Positions 15,212 to 21,840 of a DNA stretch of 26,062 nucleotides are shown here, piece by piece. The position numbers and the translations under genes were made by a program. How positions within the stretch are numbered: position 1 is the first letter of the stretch; each line of letters starts with the position of its first letter. The notes below the pieces were generated by a model. That model worked only from the letters and a program-made list of their open reading frames with translations, made no database searches and was not told where the DNA came from. The stretch is from assembly GCA_002377645.1 (NCBI GenBank), contig DFQF01000052.1:579-26640 (forward strand). Reading direction: 5' to 3'. Source of the stretch: Nitrospinaceae bacterium UBA3496 (GTDB lineage: Bacteria > UBA8248).

Positions 15212-16522
15212 ATGGATGATTTGCAAAGAAAAGTTTTAGATTATGTAGATAGGGATTTTCTAGTAAATACAACTATGGAGCTGGTTGATATTCCAAGTCC
15301 TACTGGTTCAGAAGAAGAAGCAGCTCGGTATATGAATGGAAAATATATAGAAGTTGGCCTTGAAGGAGATTTGCAAAAAATCTCAGAGGGCAGATATAAC
15401 GCCGTTGGCTCGTTAAATGGTTCTGGCGGTGGATATTCTCTCATGTTTAATGGTCATTTAGACACTTCTTATAGCGGAGAGGAACCAGAACTCACACAAC
15501 CAGGGTATAAAAATAAAGCAATTCTTGATGGGGATTTAATTATTGGAAATGGTGCATTCAACATGAAGAGTGCAGATGTTTCTTACCTTACCGCAGTGAA
15601 AGCTATTATTGATGCAGGTATTCCATTGAAAGGGGATGTTGTATGTGCATCTGTTGCAGGAGAGATAGAAAAAAATCGAATAGATCAGTATCAAGATTCG
15701 CTTTATGATGGTTACGGAGTTGGTTCAAGGTATCTTATATCACATGGGTATATGACTGATTTCTGTATCCTTGGGGAACCAACAGGTATGCAATTGGCTC
15801 CTTGGCATGGTGGTACGATTTGGTTCAAAGTTACTACTAGAGGAACAATGGGTCATACTTGTTATGGAGATTTTACAGAAAGTGCAATAGAAAAAATGGA
15901 ACGTGTTCAGTCTGAAATTAGAAAATGGATCAAAGGATACAGAGAAAGGAATGTTTTCCTTAATGAAAGGCCGCACGTTAATGTTGCTGCTGTTGAAGGA
16001 GGTTGGCCTTATAGATGTGCTCGATCTCCTATTGAATGCAAATTATACGTAGATGTACGAATGGTACCAGGGCAAAGAGTGCAAGATGTGCAAAATGAAT
16101 TTAAGCAAATGGTGTCTGAATTAAATGAAAGATCTGGAGACATAAATGCCAAAGTAGAGGTGTATAGTAGTCATCCTCCATCTGGAATTCCAGTTGATTC
16201 GTTACCATCTAGAGCAATGATAGACTCACATAAAGCAATCATGGGAGAAGAGCCAAACGTAATTGTAAAGACTTCGTATCTGGATGGAGCTCATATGAAT
16301 CGATATGGAGTACAAACTATTACATATGGACCTGCTGGTGTAGTGCAGGATATAGAGGCTACTTCAGGATATGGCTGGAATGCTGATTTAGGAGAACATA
16401 TCAGCATCACAACTCTTTATAACGCAACAAAAATATATGCATTGGCAGCTCTTGATATTTGTACAAGAGAAAGAGATCCAAAAGAGATAGCGGCAGATCC
16501 TTATGTAAATATGCCGTCCTGA
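15212..16522 (+). CDS. M20-family metallohydrolase (ArgE/DapE-like deacylase/amidohydrolase)
   Basis: A 436-residue member of the M20 family, which cleaves N-acyl, carbamoyl or peptide bonds of small molecules with one or two zinc ions. Ligand-type residues are His82 and Asp84 (FNGHLDTSY), the catalytic pair Glu151/Glu153 in AGEIEK, Glu189 in LGEPT, and a C-terminal His396 in GEHIS. The bridging Asp of the canonical GRGA-x-DMKGG motif is Asn117 (GNGAFNMKSA). Some M20 subfamilies share this, but it may change metal use. The dimerisation-domain His is His215 in GTMGHT. It lies between binding protein and permease, so it probably acts on the imported compound. It ends in TGA, showing that TGA is a normal stop here. 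Confidence 0.87.
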   Translation: MDDLQRKVLDYVDRDFLVNTTMELVDIPSPTGSEEEAARYMNGKYIEVGLEGDLQKISEGRYNAVGSLNGSGGGYSLMFNGHLDTSYSGEEPELTQPGYKNKAILDGDLIIGNGAFNMKSADVSYLTAVKAIIDAGIPLKGDVVCASVAGEIEKNRIDQYQDSLYDGYGVGSRYLISHGYMTDFCILGEPTGMQLAPWHGGTIWFKVTTRGTMGHTCYGDFTESAIEKMERVQSEIRKWIKGYRERNVFLNERPHVNVAAVEGGWPYRCARSPIECKLYVDVRMVPGQRVQDVQNEFKQMVSELNERSGDINAKVEVYSSHPPSGIPVDSLPSRAMIDSHKAIMGEEPNVIVKTSYLDGAHMNRYGVQTITYGPAGVVQDIEATSGYGWNADLGEHISITTLYNATKIYALAALDICTRERDPKEIAADPYVNMPS

Positions 16523-16544
16523 TTTTATAGCACATGAGGTTATA

Positions 16545-17408
16545 TTGAACGAAAATGATAATAATGTTGATGAAAATGAAAAGAAATCAGTAGATAAGTC
16601 AGAAATCTACATAACCTTATCTTGGTATGAAGTATTTAAGAGTTCTGCATATTCTGTCTTTATAACTGCTGCACCATTGATTGGTCTTCTGGTCCTTTGG
16701 GAAATTGCTGCACATTCAGGAACGCTACATCCTGTATTATTTCCTCCTTTAGAAACTATATGGGTTGCTATGAAAAAGCAGGCCATCTCTGGAATTTTAT
16801 GGCTTGATATTTATGTGTCACTCTATAGACTCTTTGTTGGCGTTGTTCTTGCTATCATAAGCGGCACTATATTGGGATTGTTTATGGGCATGAACTACAC
16901 GGCTGAAAGAATTCTAGCGCCTCCAATGTACTTTTTCCTCGCAGTCCCTGGTCTTGCTTTGTTCCCGGTTGTGATTTTATGGTTTGGATTGAGTGATTTT
17001 ACACTAATTTCCGTACTATGGTTTGAGGGAATGATAACTTGCATGGTAAACGCGTGGACTGGTGTGAAAACAGTTGACAGAACGTTGATTCACGCTGGAC
17101 AAGCGATGGGAGCAAAAGGTTCTACTCTTTTCTTTCAAGTGTTAGTTCCGGGCGCTCTGCCAAATCTAATTGCTGGATACCGAATTACTTTCAGTAGAGC
17201 ATGGAGAATCGTAGTTACTGGAGAAATGATCGTAGCACTCGAAGCAGGATTGGGTTTTCGTATCTTTGCCGCAAGAGACTTTCTCGCTGCCGATATGATG
17301 TATGGTGGAATCGTTGTAGTTGGGATACTAGGGGTAATTGTTGAAAGGCTCTTTTTGAGAAGTATTGAGCTATCTACAGTTCAGAAATGGGGGACATTGC
17401 GTGAATAG
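16545..17408 (+). CDS. ABC transporter permease (SsuC/TauC-like)
   Basis: A 287-residue inner-membrane subunit with about six hydrophobic segments, the first near residues 36-56 and the next near 93-116. The cytoplasmic EAA-type coupling loop is AGQAMGAKGSTLFFQVLVP (184-202), where the ATPase docks. The N-terminal 25 residues are very acidic and polar. The TTG start at 16545 is supported by GAGGT about six bases upstream; no ATG is available near it in frame. It is 22 bases after the M20 stop and 11 bases before the ATPase. A homodimer of this single permease is expected, as for sulfonate and taurine systems. Confidence 0.9.
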   Translation: MNENDNNVDENEKKSVDKSEIYITLSWYEVFKSSAYSVFITAAPLIGLLVLWEIAAHSGTLHPVLFPPLETIWVAMKKQAISGILWLDIYVSLYRLFVGVVLAIISGTILGLFMGMNYTAERILAPPMYFFLAVPGLALFPVVILWFGLSDFTLISVLWFEGMITCMVNAWTGVKTVDRTLIHAGQAMGAKGSTLFFQVLVPGALPNLIAGYRITFSRAWRIVVTGEMIVALEAGLGFRIFAARDFLAADMMYGGIVVVGILGVIVERLFLRSIELSTVQKWGTLRE

Positions 17409-17419
17409 TCGAGGGAAAA

Positions 17420-18232
17420 ATGAATTCAAATGATATTAAGTTAAGCATTCAAAATCTGGATATGGTTTACAAGGTAGATGAAAGCATATCCAGGAAAAGG
17501 CATATAACGGCACTTGACGATGTCAGTCTTGATATTAAATCCAGTGAATTTGTATCTTTGTTAGGTCCTAGCGGTTGTGGAAAGAGTACGCTGTTAATGA
17601 TAGCTGGGGGTTTGTATCAACAGACCGGCGGTAAAATTTCGATGGATGGACAAGAAATTACAGAGCCAGGATTTAATAGAGGAATTGTTTTTCAAGATTT
17701 TGCAATTTTCCCTTGGCTAACTGTTTCAGCAAATATACGTTTTGGAATGAGAATGAAGGGAATTCCTAGAGAAGAACAAAATGAAACAATCACAAAATTA
17801 TTAAACCTTGTAGAATTAAAAGGATTTGAGAATATTTATCCATATCGTCTATCTGGTGGAATGAAACAAAGAGTGGGAATTGCAAGAGCTCTGGCTTTTG
17901 ATCCAGAGTTGATGTTAATGGACGAACCTTTCGGTGCTTTAGATGCGCAGACTCGAGCTTCATTGCAAAGACTATTAGTGCAGGTATGGATGGAGACACA
18001 AAAAACTATTTTATTTGTAACTCATAGTGTAAGAGAAGCTGCGTATTTATCAGATCGAATAGTAGTTATGTCTCCTAGGCCTGGAAAAATCGCCGATGAA
18101 ATAGTAGTTGACCTGCCTAGACCAAGGTCTGTTCTCTCTGTTGAATTTTTAGATCTAGAGAAAAGAATTGCAGAATCGCTTTCAAATGTTATAGGCCAGA
18201 AAGATGGAGAGTCTATCTGGGTTACTGATTAA
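17420..18232 (+). CDS. ABC transporter ATP-binding protein (SsuB/TauB-like)
   Basis: A 270-residue ATPase that powers the importer. Walker A is GPSGCGKST (49-57), the Q-loop is FQDFAIFPW, the signature is LSGGMKQRVGIARAL, Walker B with D-loop is LMLMDEPFGALDAQTR, and the switch His is in FVTHSVREA. These match the nitrate/sulfonate/taurine importer ATPases that pair with NMT1-type binding proteins. GAGGG lies about five bases before the ATG. An insertion-like stretch (residues 18-28, charged) sits between the first strands. RidA follows after 21 bases in the same direction. Confidence 0.93.
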   Translation: MNSNDIKLSIQNLDMVYKVDESISRKRHITALDDVSLDIKSSEFVSLLGPSGCGKSTLLMIAGGLYQQTGGKISMDGQEITEPGFNRGIVFQDFAIFPWLTVSANIRFGMRMKGIPREEQNETITKLLNLVELKGFENIYPYRLSGGMKQRVGIARALAFDPELMLMDEPFGALDAQTRASLQRLLVQVWMETQKTILFVTHSVREAAYLSDRIVVMSPRPGKIADEIVVDLPRPRSVLSVEFLDLEKRIAESLSNVIGQKDGESIWVTD

Positions 18233-18253
18233 ATAAAATGAAAGGAGCCTAAG

Positions 18254-18688
18254 GTGATTGAGAGACAATATTTACAACCAGATGATATGTGGGCGAGAGT
18301 AGAAAATGGGGAGTTGTTGTATGTACCAGTCGTAACCATTCATGGATCAGATCATGCACATATATACTTGTCTGGACAGGTTCCAAGAGAACCAAGTGGA
18401 AATGTTGTTGGAGTGAATGATATGCGCACACAAATTAGAGTGACCTGTGAAAATATTGTAAAAGGTTTGGCCCATGCAGGTGCAAATATTAATGATGTAG
18501 TTCGTTCTACAACTTATGTAACGGATATCATGGAATACTATAAACATTCTGACGAGAGATTTAAGTACTTTAAAGATAGTCGACCAGCGAGTACATTAAT
18601 AGAAATCTCAAGACTTGGACCACCAGAAGCAATGATTGAAATTGAAGTGGAAGCTATTATTGAACCTGAAAGACTGAAAATTCATTAA
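18254..18688 (+). CDS. RidA-family protein lacking the catalytic arginine
   Basis: A 144-residue YjgF/YER057c/UK114 protein, normally a trimer. Classic RidA hydrolyses reactive enamines and imines using an Arg that binds the carboxylate. Here the PARS segment of E. coli RidA aligns with PAST, so Ser113 replaces that Arg. The downstream IEISRLGPPEAMIEIEVEAI is otherwise family-like. It is therefore likely one of the Arg-less Rid subfamilies, whose chemistry differs or is unknown. The N terminus is about 15 residues longer than RidA. The GTG start at 18254 has AAAGGAG (18241-18247) six bases upstream. Placement in the importer operon suggests a role in breaking down the imported compound. Confidence 0.85.
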   Translation: MIERQYLQPDDMWARVENGELLYVPVVTIHGSDHAHIYLSGQVPREPSGNVVGVNDMRTQIRVTCENIVKGLAHAGANINDVVRSTTYVTDIMEYYKHSDERFKYFKDSRPASTLIEISRLGPPEAMIEIEVEAIIEPERLKIH

Positions 18689-18706
18689 TGAAAGTATGAA
18701 TCTGTT

Positions 18707-19756
18707 ATGGCAAAACTAGATACTTTCAAGTCTATGGTGCTTGAAAAACCTAGAACGGTTTCTTTGATAGAAAAACCATTTGAAAAGTTAAATGATGACG
18801 AAGTGCTTGTAGCTGTTAAAGCATGTGCTCTTTGTGGATCTGATTTGCATGCATTTAACGGTCACCACTCAAGAGTTCATCCTCCTAGAGTACTAGGGCA
18901 TGAAATTTCAGGGCAAATTGTTGAAATTGGAAAGAATGTAAAATCAAACCTGATAGATTTACGTTGTTGCATAGAAAATCATATTCCCTGTGGAGAATGT
19001 GTTTATTGTTCTAATGACAAACCTAATTTATGTATTAATGCAGAATCTATCGGTTTTACAAAAGATGGTGGATATGCAGAATTTTTGATTGCTCCAGCAG
19101 AATGCATTGTTCCTCTTCCAGAAAAAGTATCCTATCCGATTGGTTCCATTATGCAGACCATGGGAGTTTCCTATCATGCTGTTAAGGATATCGCTGAGGT
19201 AGGAAATGATGACAAGATAGGTATAATTGGTGCTGGCCCAATAGGTTTATGTGCACTCAGTGTAGCGAAATCTTTAGGTGCATTCGTTATACATTTTGAT
19301 GTAGTAGACTATCGTCTTGTAGCTGCCAAAGAGTTAGGAGCAGATATTGTTGTGAATCTGAGTGAATCGGATCCTATAGAAATTTCTAAAGAATATACCG
19401 ATGGATTAGGTCTAGATAAAATCATAGAAGCAGCTGGAGGCAGTCAAGATAAGACATTGCAGTTAGCTACACAACTTTCAAGAAAAAGTGGAGAGATTAC
19501 AGTAGTAGGTACTTTTTCAGACAATCAAAAAACTATCAGAATTGTAGAATTCAAAGACCAAGAAATGATTCTAAAAGGTTCCCGAGGCCATCCACATGCA
19601 TTTGAGCCCTGTCTTGAACTCGTGCAAAATGGACTGGTTTCCCTAGAGCCGATTCTTACCCATCACGTTTCTTTAGGGCAAGTTCAGGAAGCTCTTTTGA
19701 TGATGGAGAAAAAAACTGATAATGTTATTAAAGTTGTTATAGACCCTACTATGTAA
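18707..19756 (+). CDS. Zinc-type medium-chain alcohol dehydrogenase (threonine/sorbitol dehydrogenase-like)
   Basis: A 349-residue MDR dehydrogenase. Catalytic zinc ligands are Cys43 (ALCGSDLH) and His65 with Glu66 (GHE). The structural zinc set is Cys95, Cys98, Cys101 and Cys109 (CGECVYC-x7-C). The NAD motif is GAGPIG (175-180). The usual third ligand region (VEP in sorbitol dehydrogenase) reads IMQTMG, with Gln150 at the Glu position, so the zinc site may be rearranged. The usual GDRV motif is degenerate (LIDLRCC). It is 18 bases after RidA with only a weak ribosome site. It probably oxidises an alcohol intermediate in the pathway served by the importer. Confidence 0.88.
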   Translation: MAKLDTFKSMVLEKPRTVSLIEKPFEKLNDDEVLVAVKACALCGSDLHAFNGHHSRVHPPRVLGHEISGQIVEIGKNVKSNLIDLRCCIENHIPCGECVYCSNDKPNLCINAESIGFTKDGGYAEFLIAPAECIVPLPEKVSYPIGSIMQTMGVSYHAVKDIAEVGNDDKIGIIGAGPIGLCALSVAKSLGAFVIHFDVVDYRLVAAKELGADIVVNLSESDPIEISKEYTDGLGLDKIIEAAGGSQDKTLQLATQLSRKSGEITVVGTFSDNQKTIRIVEFKDQEMILKGSRGHPHAFEPCLELVQNGLVSLEPILTHHVSLGQVQEALLMMEKKTDNVIKVVIDPTM

Positions 19757-19779
19757 TTATTTTATCTGAGGAACGAAGT

Positions 19780-21801
19780 TTGACCAGAAAATTAAACCTT
19801 TTCGTATTTTTCGTTCTTTCTTTCCTTTTCTTAACTTCATGCGAAAAATTATTTACATTAGAGGGTACGATTTACCTTAAAGAAGGAGAGAGAATAGAGA
19901 GACTCTCTGGCACGAAAATATATTTACTGAACAATAGTATTGAGAAAGTAATTTCAAGTAATTTAGATGAATATAAAAAAGAGTCTAAGGCTGCCATAAA
20001 GACATACGAAAAAAAATTACTTCAAAAAGAAATTGAGAACAAAGAAATTGCATTAAAGAAAATTACCTCTCAGATTAAAAAAGATAAAATCTCACTAGGA
20101 GAAGCAAAAAATCTTGTTGCGGACAATCTAAAGAAATTTTCTGATAGCAACAAGAAAACGACGGATGCAGAATTGAAAATCACAAAAGAGAATCTTAAAG
20201 CAAAATTGGAGATTCTTAATTCAAAGAAAGAAATAAAATTACTGAATGCGTTATTGGAATCAAAAAAGAGAAAGTTTTCTTCTGTTTTGATAGAAAGAAG
20301 AAAAGAACTCAAAAAATTAATTAAGAAAAAGGACAATAAACTTGCAGAGTCTAAAAGATTATTTTCAAAAGATTCCAAAGTTTTTAAGAGTAGAATTCGA
20401 AAAATAAGAAATGAGATTGTTAATTTAAAATCAGATTATGAAAAGAAGAAAAAAACACTAGTTTCAAAATATTTTTGGAACTATATTCATAAAAAGATTC
20501 TCATTGTCAACAAATTAAATAAGCCATGTAGAAGTTGTACTCCTCAGCTGACTTTCTTTATTGAGAACAAAGGGAATAAAGCAATTAGGGCGATGGAATT
20601 CGATTTATATTACAAAGATATTTCATTAAAAAATTCTGGGTTTAAGATTTCACAATTTGGGGCATATGGATTAGATAGGATCTGGTATCCGGAAAGTAAA
20701 AATAAATACAGGGAAACTGTTTATGGGATTGCCCCTAAAAGAAGAATGCTCAGGTTAAAAAGTTTTTATTTACGTGCCAGAAGAAGTATGCAAGGAGATA
20801 CTTTACGATTTTTTGAGAAAATGGGGGGATATGACCCAAGTAAATTTAGAGTTGTTGTTAAAAAGGCATATTTAAGCGACCCTTCGACGTTTCATTCCTA
20901 TAATCCATATAGCAGCAGGTATATGCGAAGCAAGGGATTAAAACGATGGAGATATAAAAAACTATCAGCCGCAGATGTTTTCAAAAAAGAAATTAACAAT
21001 TCTCAGTTATTAAAGAAGACGAAGGAAAAAATCAGAAAAGTTTTATCGAAACAAATTATATTGACGAAAGAAATTCTACAAAGAAAATCGACTTTTACTG
21101 CCGAGAAGAAGAACATAACTTTCTTGTACGCATCTTTCATTAAAAAGAAAGTAAAGCAAATTTCAAAGGCAAGAAAGAATGTTATTAATTCTCAACTAAC
21201 TAAAAAACAAAATGAGAAAATGAAAGAGTTAAATAAGAATATTTCCCAAAAGCAACTTCTAATAGATTCTTCTAAGTTTCAATTAAAGCAAATGAAAGAA
21301 AACGTAGAAGGCCTGAAAAAAAAGAAATCGCTATATAACGGACTTCTGGAAGTAAGTAAAAAACGTTTAGATACTGCCATGTCTAAAAAGAAAGAAATAG
21401 AGTCGCAATTAAAGAATTTAAATGAAAAGAAAGGTGTTATTTTTGGAGAAATACAAAAATATGCGTTAACCAATACACCACTTCTTGAAATGCAAAGTCT
21501 TTGGATTAACAAATTTATCGATTCTTTAAGTTCATCGAAGACTCATTCCGGAAATAGCAATATAGACGGAAAATTTAAATTCGAGAAACTTACGAAAGAG
21601 ACAACCTATATATTTGCAGTTGCCAATCATGAAAACAAACGCTTCCTTTGGTTTGTTGAATTAGATTTGTCTTCTAAAAACCAACAAGATCTAAGCGATA
21701 TTAACAACACGGTTATAGAGGTCAAAAACTTAGATAAACTCTTGGAATATTTCAACAAAGCTATTTCAGTCAATTCTGATTCTGCGCCGGTGAAAAATTA
21801 A
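19780..21801 (+). CDS. Large coiled-coil lipoprotein with a split Ig/carboxypeptidase-regulatory-like domain
   Basis: A 673-residue protein I do not recognise by name. It starts at TTG 19780 (GAGGA seven bases upstream) with a lipoprotein signal; the lipobox LTSC ends at Cys21. A short beta segment follows (LEGTIYLKEG to GTKIYLLNN, residues 28-51). Then come a Lys/Glu-rich coiled coil (about 53-225), a central beta-rich domain with CRSC (Cys250, Cys253) and many aromatics (about 230-400), a second coiled coil (about 403-580), and a C-terminal DGKFKFEKL to YIFAVANHE segment (about 594-625). The two end segments look like the two halves of one carboxypeptidase-regulatory-like fold split by the hairpin-like insertion; this is inference. 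It is probably anchored in the outer or inner membrane facing the periplasm. It follows the dehydrogenase by 23 bases. Confidence 0.75.
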   Translation: MTRKLNLFVFFVLSFLFLTSCEKLFTLEGTIYLKEGERIERLSGTKIYLLNNSIEKVISSNLDEYKKESKAAIKTYEKKLLQKEIENKEIALKKITSQIKKDKISLGEAKNLVADNLKKFSDSNKKTTDAELKITKENLKAKLEILNSKKEIKLLNALLESKKRKFSSVLIERRKELKKLIKKKDNKLAESKRLFSKDSKVFKSRIRKIRNEIVNLKSDYEKKKKTLVSKYFWNYIHKKILIVNKLNKPCRSCTPQLTFFIENKGNKAIRAMEFDLYYKDISLKNSGFKISQFGAYGLDRIWYPESKNKYRETVYGIAPKRRMLRLKSFYLRARRSMQGDTLRFFEKMGGYDPSKFRVVVKKAYLSDPSTFHSYNPYSSRYMRSKGLKRWRYKKLSAADVFKKEINNSQLLKKTKEKIRKVLSKQIILTKEILQRKSTFTAEKKNITFLYASFIKKKVKQISKARKNVINSQLTKKQNEKMKELNKNISQKQLLIDSSKFQLKQMKENVEGLKKKKSLYNGLLEVSKKRLDTAMSKKKEIESQLKNLNEKKGVIFGEIQKYALTNTPLLEMQSLWINKFIDSLSSSKTHSGNSNIDGKFKFEKLTKETTYIFAVANHENKRFLWFVELDLSSKNQQDLSDINNTVIEVKNLDKLLEYFNKAISVNSDSAPVKN

Positions 21802-21815
21802 AGCCAACTTGAAAA

Positions 21816-21838
21816 AATTGTTTAGTCGAAAAACAATT
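21816..21838. terminator. Weak candidate bidirectional terminator
   Basis: AATTGTTT (21816-21823) can pair with AAACAATT (21831-21838) around a seven-base loop, between the convergent ends of the lipoprotein and second hydrolase genes. The stem is AT-rich, and only short A/T runs flank it. Confidence 0.3.
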
Positions 21839-21840
21839 CT

